Source: Orlajensenia sp037404875 (lineage in GTDB: Bacteria > Actinomycetota > Actinomycetes > Actinomycetales > Microbacteriaceae). From it: a DNA stretch of 64,000 bases. Shown piece by piece: positions 42,255 through 50,468 of the stretch. The notes under the pieces were generated by a model. It saw nothing but the letters and a program-made list of their open reading frames with translations, was not told the origin of the DNA and searched no databases. The first letter of the stretch is position 1. Every line of letters starts with the position of its first letter. Made by a program: the position numbers and the translations under genes. The stretch spans positions 79,007 through 143,006 of the forward strand of contig NZ_JBBELO010000027.1 of the NCBI RefSeq assembly GCF_037404875.1, read 5' to 3'.

Positions 42255-42932
42255 TCAATCGGTGAAGTCGAAGGACTTGTAGAACGCCGTGTCCTCGCCC
42301 TTGTGCGGATTGGCGACGGTCAACGAGTAGAGCACGTCGTTGTGGAGCGAGATGACGAAGGTGAACTTGACGCCGTCTTTCGTCGCCGCACCCTTCATCG
42401 CCTGCTCCCCATCGAGTGTGGTCTCCGACGAATCGGTGAGGGTCGCCCCGGTGTTCGAGACCACTCCGTCGACCGCCGACTGCAGCAGCACGGTCCGGTC
42501 GGCGGCGAGCGCCTCGGCCGGCATACCGGAAGACGCACTCGCCGCGAACGTTCTGGCCCCTCGGGTGAGGGTTGCGGATCGAAGCGTGACATCCGAGCCG
42601 CCGAGCGACTGGGTCTGCTCGGCCTCGACCGGTTTGCCCGGGAAGCTCACCGAGTAGTGGTCTTCGGCGTCGGTGTAGACGACTGCGGTGCCCGGAGCGA
42701 TCGACGCGACGAATCCTCGTGGACCGAACGCGGCCGTGAGGAGCAGGTAGACGCCGACAGCCGTCGCCAACGCGACGATGACGCCGATGACGAGCCACAG
42801 GATCCAGGCCCGGCGCTTGGTGGGCGTCGTCGGTGACGGATCGGTCGCATCCGCATCGGTCGTCGGCTCCGAGAGCCATGCGGCGTCAACACCGGTGGGG
42901 TCGATCTGCTCAGAAGGCCGCTCGATGCTCAT
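42255..42932 (-). CDS. Hypothetical membrane-anchored protein
   Basis: A 225-residue protein: an acidic, Pro/Thr-rich cytoplasmic N-terminus (about 1-40), one membrane helix WILWLVIGVIVALATAVGVY (about 43-62), and an outer domain of about 160 residues beginning YTDAEDHYSVSFPGKP. The last resembles domains in other actinobacterial proteins that begin with a 'YSVSFPG' segment, function unknown. GGAG precedes the ATG at 42932. Confidence 0.8.
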   Translation of the reverse strand: MSIERPSEQIDPTGVDAAWLSEPTTDADATDPSPTTPTKRRAWILWLVIGVIVALATAVGVYLLLTAAFGPRGFVASIAPGTAVVYTDAEDHYSVSFPGKPVEAEQTQSLGGSDVTLRSATLTRGARTFAASASSGMPAEALAADRTVLLQSAVDGVVSNTGATLTDSSETTLDGEQAMKGAATKDGVKFTFVISLHNDVLYSLTVANPHKGEDTAFYKSFDFTD

Positions 42933-43061
42933 GCCGCTCCACTTCTCCCGAGCGCGCTGTGGCTCTCGGGGCGTCAGCCTCGCGTGCCGAGGCGCTGCGG
43001 CGAGTATGGCAGTTGCTTGGCGTCGGCTGTGCGCTTGCCGTGATGCGTGTCGCCGTGCAGC

Positions 43062-43544
43062 TCAGTGGCGGTGATCGGCCGCGATCGCGTCGAAGACCGG
43101 CATCTCGAGCTTGCTCATCGTGAGCATCGCGGCGAAGAGGCGCTCCTTGAGGGCCGCATCCGTCGTGTCCATCAACTCCGTGAAGCCGCGGGGAACGAGT
43201 TGCCACGAGAGCCCGTACCGATCCGTCAGCCAGCCGCACTGGCTCGGGGTTCCACCGTCGGCGAGCAGCTCGTCCCAGAGCCGGTCGACCTCGGCCTGGT
43301 CGTCGACCTCGAGCTTGATCGAGACGACCTCCGTGAGTTTCAGGTCGGGGCCACCGGCGATGAGTTGGAACAGCGTGCCGCCGATCATGAAGTCGACCGC
43401 CAAGGGCTGACCTGCGCGCTCCGTGTCGTCGGGGTAGCGACCGATGTTCGTGACGCGCGAGTCGGGAATGAGCGAGGTGTAGAACTCGGCCATCTCATCG
43501 ATCGGGCCGTCGTAGAGAATGCAGGTCAGAACGGTAGCAGGCAT
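43062..43544 (-). CDS. VOC-family protein (PhnB-like)
   Basis: A 160-residue protein of the PhnB/3-demethylubiquinone methyltransferase-like VOC group: AEFYTSLIPDSRVTNIGRYP, then VDFMIGGTLFQLIAGGP and CGWLTDRYGLSWQLVP. The metal-ligand pattern is incomplete, as in other PhnB-like proteins of unknown function. AGGAGC precedes the ATG at 43544. It stands alone. Confidence 0.88.
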   Translation of the reverse strand: MPATVLTCILYDGPIDEMAEFYTSLIPDSRVTNIGRYPDDTERAGQPLAVDFMIGGTLFQLIAGGPDLKLTEVVSIKLEVDDQAEVDRLWDELLADGGTPSQCGWLTDRYGLSWQLVPRGFTELMDTTDAALKERLFAAMLTMSKLEMPVFDAIAADHRH

Positions 43545-43582
43545 TGCGTGCTCCTTCGCATCGGTGCGTTGAGCGGGTGTCG

Positions 43583-43607
43583 GTTCCCTTCGAGAGGCTC
43601 AGGGAAC
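43583..43607. repeat. Dispersed repeat, family D (degenerate hairpin)
   Basis: GTTCCCTT at 43583 and AGGGAAC ending at 43607 enclose CGAGAGGCTC, a hairpin of the family TCCCTGAG-CCTGTCGAAGGG found at 57032-57213 and at the right edge. Two decayed half-copies follow at 43612-43646. Confidence 0.6.
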
Positions 43608-43655
43608 GAGTTCTCAACTCAGGGAACGGCTTCGGCTCGGGGAACGGTCTATCGA

Positions 43656-43958
43656 CTACTCGACGACCGAGACCTCTTTCCAGAAGGCAACGTAGTTCGC
43701 GAAGTCCTTGCCCACTCGCTCGGCGGCACCCGGGTACGGATGCGGGTACGACCACGCGCGGTCCTGCAGCACCCCGTCACCGTCGACCACGTTGAAGTAC
43801 TGGCACTCGCCCTTCCAGGGGCAGGTGTACGGCGTGGGGCTGGCCTTCAGCTTCGCCTCATCGACGCTCGACGGCGGGAAGTACCAGTTGCCCTCGATCT
43901 GAATGAGGTCGCCCTTATCGGCCTCAGCGATGACGGTTCCGTTGACCACAGCCTTCAT
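43656..43958 (-). CDS. DUF427 domain protein
   Basis: A 100-residue protein with the DUF427 pattern: KAVVNGTVIAEADKGD, NWYFPPSSV, and PYTCPWKGECQYFNV followed by AWSYPHPYPGA. The fold is a small beta barrel (SIS-related); function unknown. I chose the ATG at 43958, with GAGG about 9 bases upstream, over the ATG 9 bases earlier. Confidence 0.9.
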   Translation of the reverse strand: MKAVVNGTVIAEADKGDLIQIEGNWYFPPSSVDEAKLKASPTPYTCPWKGECQYFNVVDGDGVLQDRAWSYPHPYPGAAERVGKDFANYVAFWKEVSVVE

Positions 43959-44108
43959 GGCGCACATCCTCTCGATGCAGTCGTCGTGTTCTCACTGCAG
44001 TCTGCATCCGGAAGGCCCAACATCCAAGGGGTTGCACACGCCGCTCTCCGCAGAGCACGCGACGGGGCGCCGCACAGCATCCGTCGCCGGCCGGCGTCCG
44101 CCGACCCG

Positions 44109-45689
44109 TCACTCGCGTGTGCGACCGCTGAGGCGCAGTTCCTCGAGGTCGAGCTGCGACTGCACCCGCCGCAGCACGTCGTCGTCGATGCGCTTCTCGT
44201 CACGCAGGCCGACGAGCGCCGCCCGCTTGCGCTCGAGCGCGGCAAGCCGCAGGCGCGTGTACTGCTCCTTCAGGCGCGCCGCATCCTCATCCGGATCATC
44301 GGGCTGTGCGGCTTCGAGCACGCTCGCGTGCTGCTCGGCCTCGGCGAGAACCCTGTCCCGAACCTCGTCGTCGACCTGCAGCTCGCTCGCCAGCTCGGGA
44401 ATGGCCTCGATGGATGCGCGAGTCGCCTCCAGCTCGGCCAGGTGCTGCTCCTCGTCGACGCCGTCGTCGGCGGGCAGCCGCGCCCAGCGGATGAGCAGCG
44501 GCAGCAACGGACCCTGCACGGCGAGCGTCAGCACGACGACGATGGCGGTGACGAACACGACGAGATCGCGGTCGGCGAAGTGCTCTCCGGATGCGGTGAC
44601 CGCCGGAACCGCCAGCACGGCGGCGAGCGAAACGGCTCCACGGAACCCGGCGAACGAGGTCAGCACGAGTGCGCGCGGGGAGGAGCGCAGCGTGCGCTGG
44701 TACGGCCGTCGGTCCAGGGTGCGGATGAGCACCGTCGTGACCAGAACGAACGCAGCGCGGATGACGATGAGGGCGATCCACACCGCCACGCCGAAAATCA
44801 GCCCGATGCCCCACTGGGCGGGCGGCAGCTCCCGCAGAACGACCTGCAGTTCCAGCCCGATCAGCACGAAGAGAGCGGCGTTCAGAACGTAGGTCGTCAC
44901 CGTCCAGAAGGACTGGGCGACGTCGCGCGCCTCGGGGCGCGCCACTCTCGGAGCGATCCGGCTGAGCACCAGGCCGCACACGACGACCGCGAGCACACCC
45001 GAGGATCCGACCACCTCCGCGATGAGGAAGGCGATGAAGGGGGTCACGATCAGGCCCACGTTGCTCGGCAGCGGCATCCGGATGCGGAACGTGAGCGAGC
45101 CGAGCCATCCGATCGCCACGCCGATCGCGATGCCGCCGACGTACGAGAGCACCAAGGTCCAGGTGATGGAAAGCGCGGTGACATCGTGGTTGCCGACGGC
45201 GACCGAGACGGCGAGCGCGTAGATGACGAGCGCCGTGCCGTCGTTTATGAGGCTCTCCGCGCGCAGCACGGTGCGCTGGCGCCGCGGAAGCGAGCCGGCG
45301 AGCTCGCCGACGGCCGTCGCATCCGTCGGCGCGAGCACGGCGCCGAGCACGAGCGCCACGATCCACGGCAGGCCGAACCAGGTGCCGACCATGGCCACGC
45401 CGAAGGCGGTGACGAAGACGAGCAGCGTTCCGTTGAGCAGGATCACGCGGATGAAGCGGCGGATCTCGCGCGTCGCGGTGGTCAGGCTCTCCCAGAACAG
45501 CAGCACCGGCAGGAAGAGCAGCAGTACGGTCTCGGGGGGCAGTTCGACATGGCGGAACGCGGGGATGAACCCGAGCAGCACGCCGAGGGGAATGAGCAGA
45601 ACGGGCGTCGTCACGTGCAGCCGGGTGGCGACCATGCCGCCAGCGAGCACGGCGAGGCCGATGGCGACGATCACCTCGAGTGCGAGCAT
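44109..45689 (-). CDS. Na+/H+ antiporter (CPA1 family)
   Basis: A 526-residue protein with about 12 membrane helices. APTDATAVGEL carries the family's ion-site Asp and ESLINDGTALVIYAL the second conserved acidic motif. A hydrophilic C-terminal region of about 120 residues (after about 405) is heptad-rich, probably a cytoplasmic coiled coil. It would exchange Na+ or K+ for protons in pH and salt tolerance. The ATG at 45689 has no clear ribosome-binding site. Confidence 0.9.
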   Translation of the reverse strand: MLALEVIVAIGLAVLAGGMVATRLHVTTPVLLIPLGVLLGFIPAFRHVELPPETVLLLFLPVLLFWESLTTATREIRRFIRVILLNGTLLVFVTAFGVAMVGTWFGLPWIVALVLGAVLAPTDATAVGELAGSLPRRQRTVLRAESLINDGTALVIYALAVSVAVGNHDVTALSITWTLVLSYVGGIAIGVAIGWLGSLTFRIRMPLPSNVGLIVTPFIAFLIAEVVGSSGVLAVVVCGLVLSRIAPRVARPEARDVAQSFWTVTTYVLNAALFVLIGLELQVVLRELPPAQWGIGLIFGVAVWIALIVIRAAFVLVTTVLIRTLDRRPYQRTLRSSPRALVLTSFAGFRGAVSLAAVLAVPAVTASGEHFADRDLVVFVTAIVVVLTLAVQGPLLPLLIRWARLPADDGVDEEQHLAELEATRASIEAIPELASELQVDDEVRDRVLAEAEQHASVLEAAQPDDPDEDAARLKEQYTRLRLAALERKRAALVGLRDEKRIDDDVLRRVQSQLDLEELRLSGRTRE

Positions 45690-45889
45690 GCGTCAAGCTT
45701 GGCATCCGGATGCCCGTGTCGATGCCCCGATGCGGCCGGCGCCGATGGATGCTAGGGCAGCGGCGTCGCCCGCCGGCGCGAGCATCCGGCTGGTGCCAGT
45801 CCGCAGATCCTCCCGGCGACACGCGGCATCCGCCGACTCGCAGCACAAGAAGCCGATGCGCAGGCGGATGCGGGCGGAGCGGCGGGACG

Positions 45890-46288
45890 CTAGCCCTCGG
45901 AGCCCTCCCGGCTGCGGCGGGTCTCCCGATCGTTGGCTCGTTGGATCGCCTCGACGAGCTCGTCCTTCGACATGGTCGAGCGACCCGACACGTCGAGCCG
46001 CTTGGCGAGGTCGTACAGGTGCTGCTTGGAGGCGTTCGCGTCGACGCCCCCGGCTGTGTCGCCGCTGCGATCGCTCGCGCCCTTGTCGCTCGGGCCCTTC
46101 TGCTCCTTCGCTTCCCAGTGGTCGCCGACCTTCTCGTACTGGTGCTTCAGGGCCGAGAACGCTGTGCGGTGCGCGCGCTCCCCCTCCCCGTAGGTCTCCA
46201 CGGCGGAGTCGTGCGTCTCGATCCAGATCTCCTGCGCATGCTTCAGCGACCGGGCGATCGTCGAGGGCAGCTCTTCACGTGCGGGCAT
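45890..46288 (-). CDS. ChaB-family protein with Rho-N-type C-terminus
   Basis: A 132-residue protein: an N-terminal ChaB domain (PSTIARSLKHAQEIWIETHDSA, then AFSALKHQYEKVGDHWEAKE), a short linker and a C-terminal Rho-N/SAP-like helix set (KQHLYDLAKRLDVSGRSTMS, then KDELVEAIQRAN). ChaB takes its name from the cation-transport regulator ChaB. AGGAGG lies before two adjacent ATGs; the second (46288) is better spaced. It is next to, but oriented like, the Na+/H+ antiporter, consistent with an ion-homeostasis theme. Confidence 0.85.
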   Translation of the reverse strand: MPAREELPSTIARSLKHAQEIWIETHDSAVETYGEGERAHRTAFSALKHQYEKVGDHWEAKEQKGPSDKGASDRSGDTAGGVDANASKQHLYDLAKRLDVSGRSTMSKDELVEAIQRANDRETRRSREGSEG

Positions 46289-46365
46289 CATTCCTCCTGA
46301 CCTCGGATTCCCTCACGCTAACGCGCCGGCCGCGCGTCGGCGAGGGGCTTCCTATCCTGCGATCC

Positions 46366-46419
46366 ACTTGCCATTCTTTGCGGGTTCAGGCGCCTTGGAA
46401 GCCGCAAAATGTGGCAAGT
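46366..46419. repeat. Dispersed hairpin repeat, family A, copy 2
   Basis: Arms at 46366-46383 (ACTTGCCATTCTTTGCGG) and 46402-46419 match in 15 of 18 positions. The loop GTTC, GGCGCC, GGAAG resembles that of copy 1 at 23591-23648. It lies between divergent genes, so it is not simply a terminator. Confidence 0.75.
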
Positions 46420-46502
46420 CGGCATGTCTCGACCTGCCGCGCCGCGCGAGCGCGCGCCAGACTTGGACTCAGCACAGGGCAGCGACGCCGAGGAGGATGC
46501 GG

Positions 46503-46967
46503 ATGACCGACGGCACGGGGCACAAGACCTACGAGCGTGGCCGCTGGCACCACCTCGAGAACCGGTTCACCAGCCTGCTCACCGGAGCCGGCCTCATCCC
46601 GAACACGTACCTGCTCACCACGATCGGGCGCAAGAGCGGGGAGCAGCGCCGCAACCCGGTGACGATCGTGCAGGAGGGCGGCCGGCGCTGGCTCGTCTCG
46701 CCGTACGGAATCGTGCCGTGGGTGCTCAACGTGCGCGTCAACGACGAGGTGACCCTGCGTCGGCGCGGCCGTGAGAGGCGGTTCCGCGTCGTGCCCGTCT
46801 CGGCCGAGGATGCGCGCCCCGTGCTGAAGCGCTACCTCGCGATGTCATCGGTGGTGCGGCCCTACTTCCGCGCCGACCGGCATGCACCCGTCGAGGATTT
46901 CGCGGCCGACGCCGCCGACCATCCGGTCTTCGAGCTCCTGCCCGTCGACGACGTGCGTGTTCCCTGA
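46503..46967 (+). CDS. Deazaflavin-dependent nitroreductase family protein
   Basis: A 154-residue protein of the DUF385/Ddn-like family that binds F420: GLIPNTYLLTTIGRKSGEQR (about 25-44), RNPVTIVQEGGRRWLVSPYG and VRVNDEVTLRRRG. F420-dependent reductases of this kind are typical of actinobacteria. The ATG at 46503 has GAGGAGG 6 bases upstream; ATG 46497 overlaps that site and is less likely. Confidence 0.85.
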   Translation: MTDGTGHKTYERGRWHHLENRFTSLLTGAGLIPNTYLLTTIGRKSGEQRRNPVTIVQEGGRRWLVSPYGIVPWVLNVRVNDEVTLRRRGRERRFRVVPVSAEDARPVLKRYLAMSSVVRPYFRADRHAPVEDFAADAADHPVFELLPVDDVRVP

Positions 46968-46986
46968 TGACCGGCAGCGGCGCACG

Positions 46987-46992
46987 TACCCT
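46987..46992 (+). promoter_or_regulatory. -10 box of the leaderless uORF
   Basis: TACCCT ends 6 bases before the ATG at 46999. Confidence 0.4.
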
Positions 46993-46998
46993 CGAAGC

Positions 46999-47064
46999 AT
47001 GACGGATGCGGCGCACGGCGGATTCGATACGCCGCCTCGCCTGCGGAGCGGGCGGCTCCAATGA
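46999..47064 (+). CDS. Candidate 21-residue upstream ORF
   Basis: The ATG at 46999 sits 6 bases behind a TAnnnT box. The frame encodes 21 residues (MTDAAHGGFD, then TPPRLRSGRLQ) and ends in a TGA that overlaps the ATG at 47061 (ATGA). It could be a short leader that couples ribosomes to the membrane protein gene, or chance. The peptide is not similar to anything I know. Confidence 0.4.
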   Translation: MTDAAHGGFDTPPRLRSGRLQ

Positions 47065-47675
47065 GGCAGAGCGCTCTGATGCGCACGATGCTGCGCTCAC
47101 CGATCGGGGCGGAGCGGGCGGCCGACGCCCTGCGCATCCTCGGAGCGCTCAGCATCGTGGTTGCCGGCATCGGCTGGGGGCCGCTCGCCGCCGCGACGGC
47201 TGCCCTCGGCTCGTTCGGCACGCTCTTCCCGCGGCTGCTCGGCCTGCGCCCATCGGTCGACATCACGTTCGCGGTGGCGGCGCTCGTGGCGGCCTGGAGC
47301 AGTGTTCTCGACATCTACCTGACCGTGCGCTGGTGGGACATCCCCATGCACCTGATCACCAACGGCATGATCGCCGCGCTCGCCTACCTGCTGCTCGTGC
47401 GCCTGGGTCTGGTCGCGGATGCCGCGGAGCTCTCCCATCCCGTGGCCTCCGCCGTCGTTCTGACGACCGCCCTCGGCATCGCACTGGGCGTCGTGTGGGA
47501 GATCGCCGAATTCCTCGGCCACACCTTCATCGACGCGAACATCTACGTGGGCTACGCCGACACGATCGGCGACCTCGCCGTGGATGCCGCGGGTGCGCTC
47601 ATCGCCGGGTTCGCGATGCCGTACATCGCAGCGCGCTCACGATTCGCCGTCTCCACGGCATCCGTCACACGCTGA
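47061..47675 (+). CDS. DUF2238-like membrane protein
   Basis: A 204-residue protein with five to six membrane segments. The segment VVWEIAEFLGHTFIDANIYV followed by GYADTIGDLAVDAAGALIAG matches the DUF2238/YjdF family, in which a WE(I/F)xE and DTxxDLxxDxxGA pair is conserved. Function unknown. The ATG at 47061 overlaps the stop of a possible upstream ORF; ATG 47079 is an alternative start. Confidence 0.75.
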   Translation: MRQSALMRTMLRSPIGAERAADALRILGALSIVVAGIGWGPLAAATAALGSFGTLFPRLLGLRPSVDITFAVAALVAAWSSVLDIYLTVRWWDIPMHLITNGMIAALAYLLLVRLGLVADAAELSHPVASAVVLTTALGIALGVVWEIAEFLGHTFIDANIYVGYADTIGDLAVDAAGALIAGFAMPYIAARSRFAVSTASVTR

Positions 47676-47860
47676 GCCACGCGGCAGCGCGCCGCGCCGC
47701 GGCTGCGGGCCGCCGCTGGTACCTCGCGGCGGACTTCGGTGTCAATACGTGAGTCCCTCAACGCAGGATCTTCGACAATAACGGCCCCCGTTCGCGGGAT
47801 TACGGCTTTCTCATCGCACAGCTATTGCCATCCGCGATCGGCAAGTGAAAGAGTCTCGCT

Positions 47861-47866
47861 TTATAC
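47861..47866 (+). promoter_or_regulatory. Candidate -10 of the subtilisin gene
   Basis: TTATAC in a locally AT-richer leader; transcription would begin just before the ribosome-binding site TAGGAG (47875-47880). An inverted repeat TTGCC/GGCAA at 47825-47844 lies upstream. Confidence 0.4.
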
Positions 47867-47884
47867 GCCCACGATAGGAGTGAC

Positions 47885-49642
47885 ATGAGACGGTCCCGTG
47901 CAATCGCTATGACTTCCGCGCTCGCGATCGGATTGGCGGCTCTGGCCGCGGGCCCGGCTACCGCGGCAACCTCGGGAACGAGCGCTTCCAGCGGTGAGCA
48001 GGAGTACGTCGTGCTCTTCGCCGAGGGAACGTCGAAGCTCGCCGCCCAGGCAGCCGTTGCGGCGGCCGGCGGAACCATCGTCACGAACAACTCCGACGTC
48101 AGCGTGGCCACCGTGCGCACCTCCGACGCCGACTTCGCCAAGGATGCGGCCAAGCAGGGCGCCATTCAGGGCACGGCCCGCAACCGCGTGATCGCCGACG
48201 TTCCGGCCGCACGGTCGGCGAAGGGCGAGACGAAGAAGGTCGATGCTGTCGAGGCGGCGGCTCAGGATGCCGCGGTCGCGACCGCTGCGAAGGCCGCAGC
48301 CCCGAAGGGCTCGGCGGCCGCCGAGCCGCTCGCACCGCTGCAGTGGGACATGAAGGCGATCGGCGCGACGGTCGACGGCTCGTACAAGTACGAGAAGGGC
48401 AGCAAGAGCGTGCTCGTCGGAGTACTCGACACCGGCATCGACGGGTCGCACCCCGACATCGCACCGAACTTCGACGCGAAGGACAGCCGCAACTTCACCG
48501 TCGACATCCCCTACGACGCGAACGGCGACGTGATCGACGGACCCTGTTCGGAAGAGCCCGACCAGTCGTGCAACGACCCCGCCGACGTGGATGAAGACGG
48601 CCACGGCACGCACGTCGCCTCGACGATCGGCGCGCCGATCAACGGCATCGGCATCGCAGGCGTCGCACCCAACGTGAAGCTCGTGAACCTGCGAGCCGGT
48701 CAGGACTCGGGCTACTTCTTCCTGCAGCCCTCGCTCGACGCGCTCACCTACGCCGGCCGCCTCGGCGTCGACGTCGTGAACATGAGCTACTACGTCGACC
48801 CGTGGCTGTTCAACTGCACGAACAACCCCGCGGACTCGCCGGAAGACCAGCAGGAGCAGAAGACGATCATCACGGCGATGCAGCGGGCACTCGACTTCGC
48901 CCGGCTTCGCGGCGTGACCCTCGTCTCGGCCGCCGGAAACGGAGCGACCGACTACACCAAGGTGATCAGCGACTCCTCGAGCCCCGACTTCGCCGACGTT
49001 CCCGGTGAGGTCGCGCACACCCGCGACCTGCTCGACCCCGCCAGCTGCATCTCGATGCCGTCGGAGGGTCGCGGCGTGATCGCGGTCAGCAGCACGGGGC
49101 CCTCGGGTCGCAAGGCGTACTACTCCGACTACGGCAACGGATACGTCGACGTCGCCGCTCCCGGTGGAGACGCCTACGACACACCCGGTGGAACCCTCGA
49201 CCCGGCCGGTGAGATCCTGGCGGCCTACCCGGCAGCGCTCGCGGCATCCGAAGGCGCCATCGACGAGAACGGCAACGTCGTCGTCCCCTGGGCGGTGAAG
49301 AGCTGCGACGCAGCCGGCACCACCTGCGGGTACTACCAGTACCTGCAGGGAACGTCGATGGCATCGCCCCACGCGGCCGGCGTCGCTGCGCTCATCGTGA
49401 GCAAGTACGGCATCCCGGACTTCATTCGCGGTGGCAAGTACCTGCCCCCGGCGATCGTGGACTACGTGATTCGCCACACGGCCGTCGACAAGGCGTGCCC
49501 GGTTCCGGCGGCGTACACCTACAACTGGATCTCGCCGACGAGCGGACCGCACACCGACACCCACGTCTGCGAGGGAGGAACCACGCAGAACGGCTTCTAC
49601 GGCGCCGGCATCGTGAACGCACTGAAGGCAGTCGGCCGCTGA
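47885..49642 (+). CDS. Secreted S8 (subtilisin-like) serine protease
   Basis: A 585-residue preproenzyme. The signal peptide (about 1-28) ends ATA-AT; an I9-type propeptide region (about 40-115) is followed by the catalytic domain with Asp182 (GVLDTGIDG), His240 (DGHGTHVAS) and Ser491 (GTSMASPHAAG). Length is normal for a bacterial subtilisin with prodomain; the C-terminus carries no sorting signal. It should be secreted and active outside the cell, degrading peptides for nutrition. The ATG at 47885 has TAGGAG 5 bases upstream. A strong hairpin follows the gene. Confidence 0.93.
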   Translation: MRRSRAIAMTSALAIGLAALAAGPATAATSGTSASSGEQEYVVLFAEGTSKLAAQAAVAAAGGTIVTNNSDVSVATVRTSDADFAKDAAKQGAIQGTARNRVIADVPAARSAKGETKKVDAVEAAAQDAAVATAAKAAAPKGSAAAEPLAPLQWDMKAIGATVDGSYKYEKGSKSVLVGVLDTGIDGSHPDIAPNFDAKDSRNFTVDIPYDANGDVIDGPCSEEPDQSCNDPADVDEDGHGTHVASTIGAPINGIGIAGVAPNVKLVNLRAGQDSGYFFLQPSLDALTYAGRLGVDVVNMSYYVDPWLFNCTNNPADSPEDQQEQKTIITAMQRALDFARLRGVTLVSAAGNGATDYTKVISDSSSPDFADVPGEVAHTRDLLDPASCISMPSEGRGVIAVSSTGPSGRKAYYSDYGNGYVDVAAPGGDAYDTPGGTLDPAGEILAAYPAALAASEGAIDENGNVVVPWAVKSCDAAGTTCGYYQYLQGTSMASPHAAGVAALIVSKYGIPDFIRGGKYLPPAIVDYVIRHTAVDKACPVPAAYTYNWISPTSGPHTDTHVCEGGTTQNGFYGAGIVNALKAVGR

Positions 49643-49658
49643 GAGGGCTGACGACGTA

Positions 49659-49696
49659 GACGAGGCGGGTCCGGCGGATGCCGGGCCCGCCTCGTC
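49659..49696. terminator. Bidirectional terminator hairpin
   Basis: Arms 49659-49675 and 49680-49696 (17 bases, one G-T pair) with a GGAT loop, between the convergent protease and pterin-dehydratase genes. Confidence 0.8.
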
Positions 49697-49698
49697 GT

Positions 49699-50418
49699 TC
49701 AGGTCGGCTCCGCTGACCCCTCGCCCTGTGCGTCTTCGACCCGTTGCTCCTCGAGGCGCACGGAGTCACGGCCCCACCAGGTCGTGATGTCGACGCCGTG
49801 GTTCTCGGCATCGGCGAGGGTCCACCACTCGGGCGCTTCGGAGTCGTTCGCGATGCGTCCGCCGGCGGCGAGCGCGGCCTCGATGCGTGCATGCACCTGG
49901 TCGTGCGGCACGGCGACGTCGACGTGCATGCGACCGCGGCGCGGCTTGGCGGGGTCCATCTCGTCTTGAAGGAAGAAAGACGAGTTGCGCCGCAGCGGGT
50001 CGACGAGGTGGCTCTCGTTCGGGCGCACGTAGCCGAGCACGCTCTGCCAGAACGGCAGCACTTCGGCATCCGGAACGGATGCGATGGCCACCTGAACGAC
50101 CTGGAGCTCGGACGGGTCGGCGACGAGCCCGAGCTCACGGGCCGCGGCCGAAATGCGTCGCGCGAGCTCGACGTCGCGGGTGCTGAGGTTGCGCACCTCG
50201 CGCGTGATGAGCTTCACCGTCACGCCCTCGCGGCGCAGGTCGACGTCGGGATCGTGCTGCCACTCTTCGGCGAGCGCCGCGATCGCCGCGACGAACCGCG
50301 CGCCAGTGGCATACGCATCCGCGCGGAAGAACGCGTGCGCACCCCAATAGAGCACCCGCCAGTCGTCGACCCCTTCGGCGTCATGGAACTGCTGCGGCGT
50401 GATCTGCTCGATGGCCAT
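49699..50418 (-). CDS. Pterin carbinolamine dehydratase-VOC fusion
   Basis: A 239-residue protein. The first 105 residues resemble 4a-hydroxytetrahydrobiopterin dehydratase (EEWQHDPDVDLRREGVTVKL, the block with the catalytic His region, then LSTRDVELARRISAAARELG); the second half is a VOC/glyoxalase-like domain (VAIASVPDAEVLPFWQSVLG ... RMHVDVAVPHDQVHARIEAA). This fusion is common in actinobacteria and its reaction is not established. The ATG at 50418 (MAIEQITPQQFH) lacks a clear ribosome-binding site. Confidence 0.85.
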   Translation of the reverse strand: MAIEQITPQQFHDAEGVDDWRVLYWGAHAFFRADAYATGARFVAAIAALAEEWQHDPDVDLRREGVTVKLITREVRNLSTRDVELARRISAAARELGLVADPSELQVVQVAIASVPDAEVLPFWQSVLGYVRPNESHLVDPLRRNSSFFLQDEMDPAKPRRGRMHVDVAVPHDQVHARIEAALAAGGRIANDSEAPEWWTLADAENHGVDITTWWGRDSVRLEEQRVEDAQGEGSAEPT

Positions 50419-50468
50419 GACCCCATGCTGGCCGCGCCCGCCGACACCCGGCAAGGGCGCAGCTGCGG

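Noticed and set aside
43047..45755. 902-codon plus-strand frame antisense to VOC, DUF427 and the Na+/H+ antiporter
   Set aside because: It spans three well-supported opposite genes and has low-complexity, His/Asp/Arg-rich composition without any domain.
47861..49564. 567-codon minus-strand frame antisense to the subtilisin gene
   Set aside because: The plus-strand gene has signal peptide, propeptide and full catalytic triad; the antisense frame has no features.
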